Below are positions 45,482 through 54,516 of a DNA stretch of 64,000 nucleotides, in pieces (the stretch's first letter is position 1; the number at the start of each line of letters is the position of its first letter). This DNA comes from Pseudomonadota bacterium (GTDB lineage: Bacteria > Pseudomonadota > Gammaproteobacteria > Steroidobacterales > Steroidobacteraceae). Below the pieces are notes generated by a model. The model searched no databases and had not been told where the DNA came from. It saw nothing but the letters and a program-made list of their open reading frames with translations. Where the stretch lies: the NCBI GenBank assembly GCA_018241445.1, contig JAFEDT010000002.1, forward strand, positions 130,855-194,854, in the 5' to 3' direction. The translations under genes were made by a program, and so were the position numbers.

Positions 45482-46164
45482 GATGTCCTGATGGTATCTG
45501 CTGTGGTGCGCCAGTGCGGCGGGTAGGTGTTCTCATAGCCCGGCAGCGACGCCACCCGCTTCAGCCAGCGCGCCAGCGCCGGGTAGTTGACCTCGACCGG
45601 CATGAAGCGCGAGGCCAGCGTCGCCGCCTCCGGCCGCTCCAGCGCCCGCTTCAGCAACTGGATACCCGGGAAGATGACCATGTCCACGGCCGAGTAGGCA
45701 TCGCCGACAATCCAGTCGGACTTCGACAGCCGGCCCTCGATGGTGCGCGCCTCGCTGGCCACCGCGTGCATCGCGCCGGTGATCTCGTCACCGCCCAGGT
45801 CGGCCTTGCCCTGGAAGACCGCGCGCGCAATCGTGGTCACGTGCGGCTCAATATAGGCCTGGTACTCGCAGATCACGCGCATGATCGTGCCGCCCTCCTG
45901 CGCGCTGCTGCCGAAGATCGGGGGATCCGGGTAGCGCCGGTCCAGGTAATAGAGTATTGCGAGCGACTCGAAACACACGTAGTCGCCGTCCTTCAGCACC
46001 GGTACGCGGCCGCGCGGGTTCAGGGCCAGCAGCTGCGGGGACTTGTGCTCCTGCCTGGAGAACTGCAGCAGGTGGCTGACGTACGGCAGACGCTTGTGTT
46101 CCAGCGCCAGCAATACCCGCCAGGCAAAGGGACTGCCGCTGCCCCAGAAGACTTCGATAGCCAT
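45478..46164 (-). CDS. Glutathione S-transferase family protein
   Basis: A 228-residue two-domain GST. N-terminal thioredoxin-like half: SGSPFAWRVLLALEHKRLPY with Ser as the likely activating residue, NPRGRVPVLKDG (cis-Pro) and FESLAILYYLDRRYP (glutathione gamma-glutamyl site). The C-terminal half is helical. The start at 46164 has AAGG upstream; an apparent frame reaching 49257 only reflects the antisense of speA and is rejected. Coupled to homospermidine synthase; substrate unknown. Confidence 0.9.
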   Translation of the reverse strand: MAIEVFWGSGSPFAWRVLLALEHKRLPYVSHLLQFSRQEHKSPQLLALNPRGRVPVLKDGDYVCFESLAILYYLDRRYPDPPIFGSSAQEGGTIMRVICEYQAYIEPHVTTIARAVFQGKADLGGDEITGAMHAVASEARTIEGRLSKSDWIVGDAYSAVDMVIFPGIQLLKRALERPEAATLASRFMPVEVNYPALARWLKRVASLPGYENTYPPHWRTTADTIRTS

Positions 46165-46207
46165 CGCCACCTTCCCGCAGATCGTCCCGGCGATTGTAAC
46201 CGGGCTC

Positions 46208-46231
46208 AGCAAGCCATTTTCAACGGCCTGC
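46208..46231. repeat. 24-bp palindromic repeat, copy 2
   Basis: This site matches 37481-37504 at 21 of 24 positions; the shared core is TTTTCAACGGCC. It lies between the GST gene start (46164) and the divergent sulfurtransferase. On the minus strand the site reads TTGAAA, and TACAAT follows about 19 bases later, so it could form part of the GST promoter. With only two copies the family is weakly supported. Confidence 0.5.
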
Positions 46232-46275
46232 CGAGCGCCGAAAATACGCTCAGTGATGGCCATGAGGACGCGCAC

Positions 46276-47154
46276 GTGCTGACCACCCTCGTACAACCCG
46301 CGCAGCTCGCATCGCACCTTGCGGACCCCGGCTGGGTGATCGTGGACTGCCGGTTCGACCTGGCCCGGCCCGAGTGGGGACGGGCCGCGTATGCGGCCGG
46401 GCACATTCCCGGCGCCCGCTACGCCCACCTCGACCTCGACCTGTCCGGCCCGCGCACGGCCGGCAGCGGCCGCCATCCGCTGCCGCAGCCGCAGGTGCTG
46501 GCCGCGACACTGGGCGGTTTCGGCATCGACGCCTCGGTACAGGTGATCGCCTATGACCAGGGCAATGGCGCCTTTGCCGCGCGGCTGTGGTGGCTGTTGC
46601 GCTGGCTCGGTCATCGCGCGGTAGCGGTGCTGGATGGCGGATTCGCCGCCTGGGAGCGCGCGGGGCTGCCCGTCAGCTCCGCGGTCGAGCCGCTCACCCC
46701 GCGACGCTGCAGCGCGCAGCCCGACCCCGCCATGCTCGCCGACGGCGCCGAGGTCGCCGCGCTGCTGGCGAGCGGCGCAATTGGCCGCGCCACCGTGCTG
46801 GTGGATGCACGGCCCGCGGACCGCTTCGCCGGCCGTAACGAGACGCTCGACCCAGTGGCCGGGCATGTGCCCGGCGCCATCAACCGCCCGGTGGGCCGCA
46901 ACCACGACGGCGACGGGCGGCTGCTGCCGGCGGCGCAGCTGCTCTCGCAGTGGCAGCAGACCCTGGACGGGCGGGACCCGCGCCAGGTCATCTCCATGTG
47001 CGGCTCGGGGGTGACCGCCTGCCACAACCTGCTCAGCATGGCGATCGCCGGCCTTCCCGGCGCGCGGCTGTATGCCGGCTCGTGGAGCGAGTGGATCACC
47101 GACCCGCTGCACCCGGTCGAAGCGGAAATCGGTCCTAATGTCCCGCGCGACTGA
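46276..47154 (+). CDS. 3-mercaptopyruvate/thiosulfate sulfurtransferase
   Basis: A 292-residue tandem rhodanese. The inactive first domain runs from about 5 to 130 (IVDCRFDLARPEWG, GHIPGARYAHLD), the second from about 150 with the active loop CGSGVTA (Cys near 240). CGSGVTA is the loop of mercaptopyruvate sulfurtransferases (SseA); thiosulfate rhodaneses usually have CRKGVTA. The start is GTG at 46276, with GAGGAC upstream; longer readings into 45514 are antisense to the GST gene. Confidence 0.92.
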   Translation: MLTTLVQPAQLASHLADPGWVIVDCRFDLARPEWGRAAYAAGHIPGARYAHLDLDLSGPRTAGSGRHPLPQPQVLAATLGGFGIDASVQVIAYDQGNGAFAARLWWLLRWLGHRAVAVLDGGFAAWERAGLPVSSAVEPLTPRRCSAQPDPAMLADGAEVAALLASGAIGRATVLVDARPADRFAGRNETLDPVAGHVPGAINRPVGRNHDGDGRLLPAAQLLSQWQQTLDGRDPRQVISMCGSGVTACHNLLSMAIAGLPGARLYAGSWSEWITDPLHPVEAEIGPNVPRD

Positions 47155-47178
47155 CAGCGATTTGCTATAACGCGCGCC

Positions 47179-49158
47179 ATGGCAGCCGACCCCAAGTCCG
47201 CCGTCGGCGGTACGCGCCGCCCCAACCCGGCGCAACCCTGGAGCATCGAGGACTCGCGCGAGCTCTACGGCGTGCGCGCGTGGGGCAAGGGCTACTTCGG
47301 CATCAACGCCGCGGGCCATGTCACCGTACGTCCCGACACCACCGAACGGCATGAAATCGACCTGCACGAGGTGGTGCAGGGCCTGGCGGCGCGGGACCTG
47401 GCGACCCCGGTGGTGGTGCGCTTCTCGGACATCCTGGCGCACCGGCTGCGGCGCCTGCACGATGCCTTCGCGCAGGCGATCGCAGAGAACGACTACCACA
47501 ACGGCTACGCCGCGGTGTTCCCCATCAAGGTCAACCAGCAGCGACTGGTGGTGGAGGAGGTCTACCGCTACGGACGGGAGTTCGGCTTCGGCCTGGAAGT
47601 CGGTTCCAAGCCCGAGCTGCTGGCGGTGATGGCGATGACCGAGAACGCCCCCGACCGCCTCATCGTCTGCAACGGTTTCAAGGACGACAGCTACATAGAG
47701 GCCGTGACGCTGGCGACCAAGCTCGGCCGCACCATCATTCCGGTGGTGGAGAATTTCGAGGAGCTGGGGCTGATCCTCAAGCACGCCGCCACCTACCAGG
47801 TGCGCCCGCGCATCGGCGTGCGCGTCAAGCTGTCCAGCGAGGGCTCGGGCCGCTGGAGCGCCTCGGCCGGCGACAAGTCCAAGTTCGGCTTGTTCGTGTC
47901 GGAGATCCTGGAACTGTTCGCGGTGCTGAAGTCCCACGACATGCTCGATTGCCTGCAGCTGGTGCACTGCCACCCGGGCAGCCAGCTGCAGGACATCCGC
48001 CGCGTCAAGGACGCGATCAACGAGCTGGCGCACGTCTACGCCGAGCTGCGGCTGATGGGCGCGGGCCTGCAGTACCTGGACGTCGGCGGCGGCCTGGGCG
48101 TCGACTACGACGGCAGCGGCACCAACTTCACCTCGTCGATGAACTACACCCTGGTGGAGTACGCCAGCGACGTGGTGTACCGCATCGCCAGCGTCTGCAA
48201 TGCGCGCAACATCCCGCACCCGATGATCATCAGCGAGTCGGGGCGCGCCATCGCCGCCTACCACAGCGTGCTGATCTTCGACGTGCTGGGCGCGTCCGCA
48301 CTCGACAAATTCCAGGTCAGCGGCGAGCCCGCCACCGACTACCAGGGCAGCGAGGAGCTGCCGCAGCCGGTGCAGGACCTGTTCGTGGCCTACCGCACCG
48401 TCAGCGACCGGCGCGTGGTGGAGTGCTACCACGACGCCCTGACGGCGCGCGAGCAGGTGCTGCAGATGTTCAACCTCGGCCTGCTGTCGCTGGAGTTCCG
48501 CGCGCTGGCGGAGCGGCTCTACTGGGCCACCTGTGCCCGCATCCGCGACGCCTGCCGCAAGCTGGAGCGCCTGCCGGAGGAGCTGGAGGACCTGGAATCG
48601 ATCCTCTCGGACACCTACTTCTGCAACTTCTCGGTGTTCCAGTCGCTGCCGGACAGCTGGGCCATCGACCAGCAGTTCCCGATCATGCCCGTGCACCGCC
48701 TGGACGAGCGCCCCGTGCGCACCGCGGTGCTGGCCGACATCACCTGCGATTCGGACGGCAAGATCGACCACTTCGTCTCGCTGCGCGACGTGAAGCGCAC
48801 GCTGGAGCTGCACGAACTGCACCCCGGGGAGAAGTACTACCTGGCCGTGTTCCTGGTCGGCGCCTACCAGGAGACCCTGGGCGACCTGCACAACCTCTTC
48901 GGCGATACCCACGTCGTGCACGTACGCCTGCACGATGAGGGGGGCTGGTGGATCGAGGAGATCGTCAAGGGCGACACCGCCAACAAGGTGCTGGAGTACA
49001 TGGAGTACGACGTCGCAGAGCTGTACCCGGCCCTGGCGCGGGACTGCGAACGCGCCATCCGCGACGGACGCATGACGCTGGCGGAAAGCCAGGCGGTCAA
49101 GCGCTTCTACGAGGGTGAGCTGGACGGCTACGCCTACCTGGAGCCCGCCGGCGCCTGA
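47179..49158 (+). CDS. speA: Biosynthetic arginine decarboxylase
   Basis: A 659-residue PLP enzyme that turns arginine to agmatine, the first step of putrescine synthesis. FPIKVNQQ contains the PLP lysine (about residue 116); EVGSKPELL, HCHPGSQ and DVGGGLGVDYDG are barrel motifs, and CEYHDAL-type residues (VECYHDAL) follow. Length matches SpeA (about 650), longer than inducible decarboxylases of other fold types. With homospermidine synthase upstream on the other strand it suggests a putrescine-homospermidine route, although agmatine-processing genes are not in the window. Confidence 0.97.
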   Translation: MAADPKSAVGGTRRPNPAQPWSIEDSRELYGVRAWGKGYFGINAAGHVTVRPDTTERHEIDLHEVVQGLAARDLATPVVVRFSDILAHRLRRLHDAFAQAIAENDYHNGYAAVFPIKVNQQRLVVEEVYRYGREFGFGLEVGSKPELLAVMAMTENAPDRLIVCNGFKDDSYIEAVTLATKLGRTIIPVVENFEELGLILKHAATYQVRPRIGVRVKLSSEGSGRWSASAGDKSKFGLFVSEILELFAVLKSHDMLDCLQLVHCHPGSQLQDIRRVKDAINELAHVYAELRLMGAGLQYLDVGGGLGVDYDGSGTNFTSSMNYTLVEYASDVVYRIASVCNARNIPHPMIISESGRAIAAYHSVLIFDVLGASALDKFQVSGEPATDYQGSEELPQPVQDLFVAYRTVSDRRVVECYHDALTAREQVLQMFNLGLLSLEFRALAERLYWATCARIRDACRKLERLPEELEDLESILSDTYFCNFSVFQSLPDSWAIDQQFPIMPVHRLDERPVRTAVLADITCDSDGKIDHFVSLRDVKRTLELHELHPGEKYYLAVFLVGAYQETLGDLHNLFGDTHVVHVRLHDEGGWWIEEIVKGDTANKVLEYMEYDVAELYPALARDCERAIRDGRMTLAESQAVKRFYEGELDGYAYLEPAGA

Positions 49159-49484
49159 ACAGGATCCTGCGGGTCTGGCGGCGGCATCCGCTGTTGCCTG
49201 CCCTGGCCTGCCTCGACCTGCACCTGTTTGCCTGCCGCGGGTGCTTGGGAGTAGCATCGACCGGGCGTTCGTATCCTGTGGATGAGTACGCCTTGTCGAG
49301 TATGCGCCGACCAGTTTTTCACGCCCGGGCGCCCGGGCGCGCCCCCGGGCAACCGCCCAAGGCCGTCGCAGCCTAGAGCCTGTCCTGCTGGCGATGCACC
49401 TCGATGTCCCCCAACCTGTCTGTTACGCGGCTCATGCGCGCCACTGCGCGCCGCTGTCCGCCTATTGCATAGTGAGACCTCCGG
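49159..49484 (+). other. 326-bp intergenic leader before the RRM gene
   Basis: No gene is supported here. It is GC-rich, with a CGCCCGGGCG-type tandem around 49322-49345. The long leader before a small RNA-binding protein may be an untranslated regulatory region, as is common for RRM and cold-shock genes. I see no clear terminator for speA. Confidence 0.4.
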
Positions 49485-49766
49485 ATGACGACGATCTACG
49501 TAGGCAATCTGCCCTTCAATGCCACCGAGCAGGACGTGAAGACCCTGTTTGAACGCCACGGCAAGGTGGACTCGGTGAAACTCGTCAACGACCGCGAGAC
49601 CGGCAAGCCGCGCGGTTTCGGCTTTGTCGACATGGCGCAGGGCGACGCCCAGGGCGCGATCCAGGCGCTCAACGGCTTCCAGATGAACGGCCGGCCGCTG
49701 CGCGTCAACGAGGCGCAGGAACGTCCGCAGCGCCCGCGCCAGGGTGGCGGCCCCTTCCGCCGCTGA
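49485..49766 (+). CDS. RRM-domain RNA-binding protein
   Basis: A 93-residue single RNA-recognition motif. RNP2 is IYVGNL (residues 4-9) and RNP1 is RGFGFVDM (about 43-50), with aromatic residues placed for RNA stacking. A short Arg/Gln/Gly tail ends it (RPRQGGGPFRR). These bacterial RRM proteins, related to cyanobacterial Rbp, are thought to bind RNA in stress or cold. A purine-poor leader precedes the ATG, with GAGACC as a weak ribosome-binding site. Confidence 0.93.
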   Translation: MTTIYVGNLPFNATEQDVKTLFERHGKVDSVKLVNDRETGKPRGFGFVDMAQGDAQGAIQALNGFQMNGRPLRVNEAQERPQRPRQGGGPFRR

Positions 49767-49845
49767 CCGCAAGCCCCGACCCCATCCCGCCGCACCGCCT
49801 GGATCGGCGGGGTGGTGCCGCGCGCGGCAGGTTCCAAGGAGCATC

Positions 49846-50667
49846 ATGGTCCGCCTGAAACTGGCCGCTATCGCCACTGCCCTGGCGGTGCTGTGCGCCT
49901 GTGTCACCGAAACTGCCTCGCGGCAAGCCACGGCGCAAATCCTCACGGAGCTGCTGGCAAGCGACAGCCGGCCGGCGGCCGAACGCGCCCGGGACGTTTA
50001 CCGGCACCCCAAGGAAACTCTGCTGTTCTTCGGCATCCGGCCGCACATGAGCGTGCTGGAGGTGTGGCCCGAGCCGGGCTGGTATACCGCGATCATCGCC
50101 CCGCTGCTGCGCGACAGCGGCCACTACACCGCGGCGATGATGGCGAGCGCGCCCGACAGCGACTATGTCAGCCGTCAGCGCGCGGCCTACCTGGAACGGC
50201 TGACGGCGCGGCCGGACCTGTTCGACCGGGTGGTGACGGTGTCCCTGCCCACCGACGGCGGTGACGTCGTGCCGCCCGGCTCACTGGACATGGCGCTCAC
50301 CTTCCGCAACCTGCATAACTGGATGGCCGACGGCACCGCCTCGCAGGTGTTCGCCAGCCTGCATCGGGCACTCAAGCCCGGCGGGATTCTCGGCGTGGTG
50401 GACCATCGTGGCAATCCGGCGGCGGCGCAGGACCCCAGGGCGCGCAGCGGTTACGTCAACGAGGACTACGCCATCCGCCTCATCGAGGCGCAGGGTTTCC
50501 GGCTGGTGGCCAAGTCGCAAGTCAACGCCAACCCGCGCGACACTCGCGACTACCCCCAGGGCGTGTGGACCCTGCCGCCGACCTGGCGCCTGGGCCAGCA
50601 GGACCGCGAGCGCTACGCCGCCATCGGCGAGAGCGACCGCTTCACCCTGCGCTTCGTCAAACGTTAG
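49846..50667 (+). CDS. Exported methyltransferase-like lipoprotein
   Basis: A 273-residue protein. The start at 49846 follows AAGGAG and gives a signal ending VLCAC, so it is probably a lipoprotein. The remainder resembles a class I methyltransferase (MSVLEVWPEPGWYTAIIAP as a degenerate SAM motif I, then LKPGGILGVVDHRG). In motif I the Gly-x-Gly is replaced (WPEPGW). Homologues annotated as predicted methyltransferases (COG4798 type) share the export signal. Whether it uses SAM outside the cytoplasm is doubtful, so catalysis is uncertain. Confidence 0.82.
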   Translation: MVRLKLAAIATALAVLCACVTETASRQATAQILTELLASDSRPAAERARDVYRHPKETLLFFGIRPHMSVLEVWPEPGWYTAIIAPLLRDSGHYTAAMMASAPDSDYVSRQRAAYLERLTARPDLFDRVVTVSLPTDGGDVVPPGSLDMALTFRNLHNWMADGTASQVFASLHRALKPGGILGVVDHRGNPAAAQDPRARSGYVNEDYAIRLIEAQGFRLVAKSQVNANPRDTRDYPQGVWTLPPTWRLGQQDRERYAAIGESDRFTLRFVKR

Positions 50668-50702
50668 CGCGCATCAACGCTGCCGGCCCCCGGCCGCTGC
50701 GC

Positions 50703-52793
50703 TCACCACATGTCGCGCAGGCGCGCCGCCACGTCCACTTCCACGGGCGCACCGCTGTCGCGCAGGGCGTCGGCACTGGCGAGCACCGCGCTGTGGAAGG
50801 TCACCGGCTCCAGCGTCTTCTGCACCTTCTCGGTGATGAAGCGGCTGCGTCCGCCGTACACATGCGCATCCCCCTGGCGCGACTGCTGGGTGAGATGGAA
50901 CTTCAGCGGCACCATCAGCAGCAGGTCGTTCTGCGCACGGGTCAGGGCCACGTACAGCAGGCGCCGTTCCTCGTCGATCAACTCGTCGCGGCCGGTAGCG
51001 AACTCGGAGGGGAAGCTGCCGTCCACCACGTTGAGCAGGTACACCGTGTCCCACTCCATGCCCTTGGCGGAGTGGATGGTCGACAGCACCAGGTAGTCCT
51101 CGTCCAGGGACGGCCGCCCGGCCAGGTCGCTGGTGGCGTTGGGCGGGTCGAGCGTCATCTCCGTCAGGAAGCGCTCGCGTGAGGGGTACTGGGCGGACAA
51201 CAGTTCCAGCTGCTCCAGGTCGCCCATGCGTGTGTGAAACTGCTCGTACAGGCGTTCGAAGTGCGGGCGGTACCACTCCCGCACCTGTGCCACCTGCCCC
51301 GCCCATGGCAGATCGGGTTGCGACAGGGTTTTCAACAGTGCGGTTAAGCGCAGCCAGTCCACCGCACTGGCGGCCGGCGGCGAGAAGCCCTCGAGGCTCC
51401 CCAGGGCAAAGCCGTGCGCGCCCAGATGTTCGATCACCTCGCGCGCACCGGCGGGCCCCATGCCTGGCAGCAGCTGCGCGGTGCGGAAGGCCGCCAGCGT
51501 GTTGCGTGGATTTTCCGCCCAGCGCAGCACCGCCAGCAGGTCCTTGATGTGGGCCGCCTCCAGGAACTTCAGGCCGCCGTACTTCACATACGGAATCTTG
51601 CGCTTGCCCAACTCGACTTCGAGGATGTCGCTGTGGCTGCCCGAGCGGAACAGCACCGCCTGGCGCTTCAGCGGCACGCTGGCCTCGCGCTTGCGCAGCA
51701 CCTCGTTGCATACGAACTCGGCCTGGGTCTGCAGCTCGTCCACCGTGACCGCGCGCGGCCGACCGCCGCTGCCGCGGGCGGCCAGCAGGTATTTGCGGTG
51801 CTGGCGCGGCGCTTCACCCATCAGTGCATTGGCCACGTCCAGGATCGGCTGGGTCGAGCGGTAGTTCTGCGCCAGCGTCACCACTTCCGCCGCCGGCTGG
51901 AAGCGCGCCGGGAACCCCAGGATGTTGTCGACCGCCGCGGCGCGGAAGGAATAGATGGCCTGGGCATCGTCGCCCACCACGGCCAGTCCCGCGCCGTCGG
52001 GCTTCAGGGCGTGCAGGATTTCCGCCTGCAGCCGGTTGGTGTCCTGGTATTCATCCACCAGCACGTGGTCGAAGTGCGCGCTGACATGCTGCGCCAGGCG
52101 CGCGTCGGCCATCATCGCGTGCCAGTACAGCAGCAGGTCGTCGTAATCCAGCAGGCTGGCGTGCTGCTTCTGCTCCACGTAGGCGCGGAACAGGTTGCCG
52201 AGTTCCGCCGCCCACTGCGCGCACCACGGGAAGCTGCGCTCCAGAGTCTCCTGCAGCGAAGCGCGCGTATTGACGCGGTGCGAGTAGATCTGCAGGCAGG
52301 TGTCCTTGCGCGGAAAGCGCTGCTCGCGCGCGGCCAGCCCGAGTTCCTCGCGCAGACTGTCGAGCAGGTCGGCGGAGTCGGCGCGGTCGATCACGCTGAA
52401 GTGCGGATCGAGCTGCAGGTGCGGGGCGTAGTGGCGCAGCAGGCGGTTGCCGACGGAGTGGAAGGTGCCGGCCCAGCCCAGGCGCTGGGCGATGGACTGG
52501 CTGGCGCCCCCCAGCGGCTCATCCAGCGCGCGGCGGGTGATCTCGTGTGCCCGCCGGCGCATTTCCGTTGCGGCGCGGCGCGTGAAAGTCAGCATCAGGA
52601 TGCGCGCCGGATCCACGCCGTTCAAGGCCAGGTGCGCCACGCGGTGCGCCAGGGTGTCGGTCTTGCCGGTACCGGCGCCGGCGAGGATCAGCAACGGCCC
52701 GCTGCGGTAGCCGCCGCCGGCAAGCGGCTCCCCATGGGTGACGGCGCGGCGCTGCGCGGTGTTGAGTCTGTCCAGATGTGCCGTGACGGTCAT
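50703..52793 (-). CDS. UvrD/Rep-family ATP-dependent DNA helicase
   Basis: A 696-residue superfamily 1 helicase. Q motif LNTAQRRAV, Walker A AGAGTGKTDTL (about 37-47), FTRRAATEM (Ia), DEYQDTN (Walker B), GDDAQAIYSFR, and STIHSAKGMEWDTVYL and VALTRAQ near the C-terminus. It is shorter than Rep or UvrD (about 720) and lacks their C-terminal tail. The start is 22 bases from the divergent Nudix gene. Confidence 0.95.
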   Translation of the reverse strand: MTVTAHLDRLNTAQRRAVTHGEPLAGGGYRSGPLLILAGAGTGKTDTLAHRVAHLALNGVDPARILMLTFTRRAATEMRRRAHEITRRALDEPLGGASQSIAQRLGWAGTFHSVGNRLLRHYAPHLQLDPHFSVIDRADSADLLDSLREELGLAAREQRFPRKDTCLQIYSHRVNTRASLQETLERSFPWCAQWAAELGNLFRAYVEQKQHASLLDYDDLLLYWHAMMADARLAQHVSAHFDHVLVDEYQDTNRLQAEILHALKPDGAGLAVVGDDAQAIYSFRAAAVDNILGFPARFQPAAEVVTLAQNYRSTQPILDVANALMGEAPRQHRKYLLAARGSGGRPRAVTVDELQTQAEFVCNEVLRKREASVPLKRQAVLFRSGSHSDILEVELGKRKIPYVKYGGLKFLEAAHIKDLLAVLRWAENPRNTLAAFRTAQLLPGMGPAGAREVIEHLGAHGFALGSLEGFSPPAASAVDWLRLTALLKTLSQPDLPWAGQVAQVREWYRPHFERLYEQFHTRMGDLEQLELLSAQYPSRERFLTEMTLDPPNATSDLAGRPSLDEDYLVLSTIHSAKGMEWDTVYLLNVVDGSFPSEFATGRDELIDEERRLLYVALTRAQNDLLLMVPLKFHLTQQSRQGDAHVYGGRSRFITEKVQKTLEPVTFHSAVLASADALRDSGAPVEVDVAARLRDMW

Positions 52794-52815
52794 GGCGCTG
52801 TGCGACTATACCTGC

Positions 52816-53337
52816 ATGAAGCCCGAGCGACAGACCCTGCACTACGACGGCCGGGTCATCCGTGTCACCGGCGACGAGGTATTGCTGCCCAACGGACACC
52901 GCACGACCCTGGAAGTTGTCCACCACCCGGGCGGCGCCGCCGCGGTGGCGCTGGATGCCCAGCAACGGGTGTGCCTGCTGCGCCAGTTCCGCTATGTCGC
53001 GGACGGCTGGCTGTGGGAATTGCCGGCCGGCAAGCTGGAGCCGGCGGAGCCGCCGCTGGTGACGGCGCAGCGCGAACTGGTGGAGGAAGCGGGGGTGAGT
53101 GCGCTCGAGTGGCGCAGCCTGGGGGTCGTGCTCAGCTCCCCGGGTGTCTTCAGCGAGCGGCTGCACCTGTACCTGGCCACCGGCATCCAGGCGGCGCGCG
53201 CCGCCCACGAGCGCGCCGAGGTCATCGAGGTGCACTGGATGCCCTTCGCCACCGCCTGTACCTGGGCGCTGGACGGCACCATCAACGACGCCAAGACGGC
53301 GCTGGGATTGCTGCGGGCGCAGGCGGTGCTGTCATGA
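52816..53337 (+). CDS. Nudix hydrolase, ADP-ribose pyrophosphatase type
   Basis: A 173-residue enzyme. A complete Nudix box (G-x5-E-x7-REL-x-EE-x-G) lies at about residues 74-96 (GKLEPAE ... RELVEEAGV). The N-terminal strands, LLRQFRYVADGWLWELPAG and the Pro downstream of the box (SSPGVFSE) are typical of ADP-ribose/NDP-sugar pyrophosphatases (NudF). The start at 52816 is the first plausible one; an upstream reading would overlap the divergent helicase gene. Confidence 0.92.
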   Translation: MKPERQTLHYDGRVIRVTGDEVLLPNGHRTTLEVVHHPGGAAAVALDAQQRVCLLRQFRYVADGWLWELPAGKLEPAEPPLVTAQRELVEEAGVSALEWRSLGVVLSSPGVFSERLHLYLATGIQAARAAHERAEVIEVHWMPFATACTWALDGTINDAKTALGLLRAQAVLS

Positions 53338-53435
53338 TTGTGAACGGACTCACAGTGTGCGCGGCAGCGGGCGCGTTAGTCTGACGCGCGAGGGGGCAGA
53401 TGCGGCCACCGCGGCCGCCCCAGGTGACAATAATC

Positions 53436-53801
53436 ATGGACAGCAGGTACGGCACGCGCCGGCCCTTGCAAGAGGCGCAGGGGCAACCCCGCGACGAGCG
53501 ACGCCGCATTGGCGAGGTCGCGCACGACGAGCGCGGCAACGCCTACGTCCGCTGGCACGATGCGCCGGCAGACGAGCAGCGCCGCGCGCTGGAAATCATC
53601 GGTGACGACCGGCTCAGCCTGCAGCAGCAGGAAGAGACCTTCGATCCCTACGCGCGCCCCAACGCCCGCCAGCGATCCGGCGCCGGCGGCAACACCACGC
53701 GCACCGACCTGCGCAAGCTGTCGGAGTGGATCAGGATGATGCGCGAGCTGGAAGCGCGCCGGCAGCGCGGCGAGGACGACGACGGCTCACAGCCGGCGTA
53801 A
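53436..53801 (+). CDS. Conserved hypothetical protein, charged
   Basis: A 121-residue soluble protein, rich in Arg, Asp and Glu. It has an N-terminal beta-prone part (GEVAHDERGNAYVRWHDAP), a FDPYAR motif, and a C-terminal helix TDLRKLSEWIRMMRELEARR. The same arrangement occurs in unstudied proteins of Xanthomonadales relatives, as far as I recall. The start at 53436 has AGGTGA upstream; ATG 53400 with GAGGGGG is an alternative. No function can be assigned. Confidence 0.7.
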   Translation: MDSRYGTRRPLQEAQGQPRDERRRIGEVAHDERGNAYVRWHDAPADEQRRALEIIGDDRLSLQQQEETFDPYARPNARQRSGAGGNTTRTDLRKLSEWIRMMRELEARRQRGEDDDGSQPA

Positions 53802-53824
53802 GGCCCGCAGGTAGCGCGCGTGCC

Positions 53825-54514
53825 TCAAAGCCGTTCGATGTAGGCGCGCTTGCGCAGGCTGCCGAGGCGATAGAAGCGGCGCAGTTCGGCCAGGGTCTCG
53901 CGCGCCACGCCGCTGCTGCGCCGCTGCCGCGGCTCGCTGAGCAGCGCTTCGATGCGCCGGCAGAAGCGGCCCGCGTAGCGGCTCGCCTCGCGGTACAGAT
54001 CCACCCTGGCTCCCGCCAGCTGCGCATCCACGCGGGTGCGCTCGAACAGCACGTGCCGCAGCTCCAGCGGCAGGTGGCCCGGGGACTGCCGCCGCAGCAG
54101 CCAGTAAGTGGCGACGTACTTGTCGACCTCCGCCTGCATTTCCAGTTCCAGCAACGAGACCGGCCGGTCGTAACCGGCATTCCACGCCAGGTACAGGAAA
54201 TGGCTGACGCCTTCCAGGGCGGTCCAGCAATCCGCAACGTTGGCCGCATCCAGCCGCTGCAGCGGATCGCGCTGCGCCAGCCGCTCGAGCAGCGCGGGGT
54301 CCAGGTACAGCGCCAGCGCCACCTCCGACTCGCCGCCCTCGCCCGCCACGGCGGCGGCCGGCTGCGCCACGATCAGCTGTTCATCGGTCGTGACCTGTCC
54401 GCGCGCCGCCCCCGGCAGCTGCGCGGGGTCGGTCACCAGAAAATCGTACACGTCGTAGGCCACGTGCACGTCGTAGATGCCGCCGATCAGCTGCTGCAGT
54501 TGCGCCAACAGCAT
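53825..54514 (-). CDS. Conserved hypothetical protein (module partner 2)
   Basis: A 229-residue cytoplasmic protein, mostly helical. A distinct stretch near residues 105-140 (EGVSHFLYLAWNAGYDRPVSLLELEMQAEVDKY, split) with a conserved-looking ELEMQAEVDKY is the likely functional core. There is no signal peptide or metal motif that I can see. It begins 2 bases after the stop of the preceding gene (54517-55131), so the two are probably one functional unit of unknown role. Confidence 0.7.
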   Translation of the reverse strand: MLLAQLQQLIGGIYDVHVAYDVYDFLVTDPAQLPGAARGQVTTDEQLIVAQPAAAVAGEGGESEVALALYLDPALLERLAQRDPLQRLDAANVADCWTALEGVSHFLYLAWNAGYDRPVSLLELEMQAEVDKYVATYWLLRRQSPGHLPLELRHVLFERTRVDAQLAGARVDLYREASRYAGRFCRRIEALLSEPRQRRSSGVARETLAELRRFYRLGSLRKRAYIERL

Positions 54515-54516
54515 GT

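Noticed and set aside
46165..49257. Minus-strand extension of the GST reading to 49257
   Set aside because: It is antisense to speA and the sulfurtransferase. The GST start at 46164 has a ribosome-binding site and family length.
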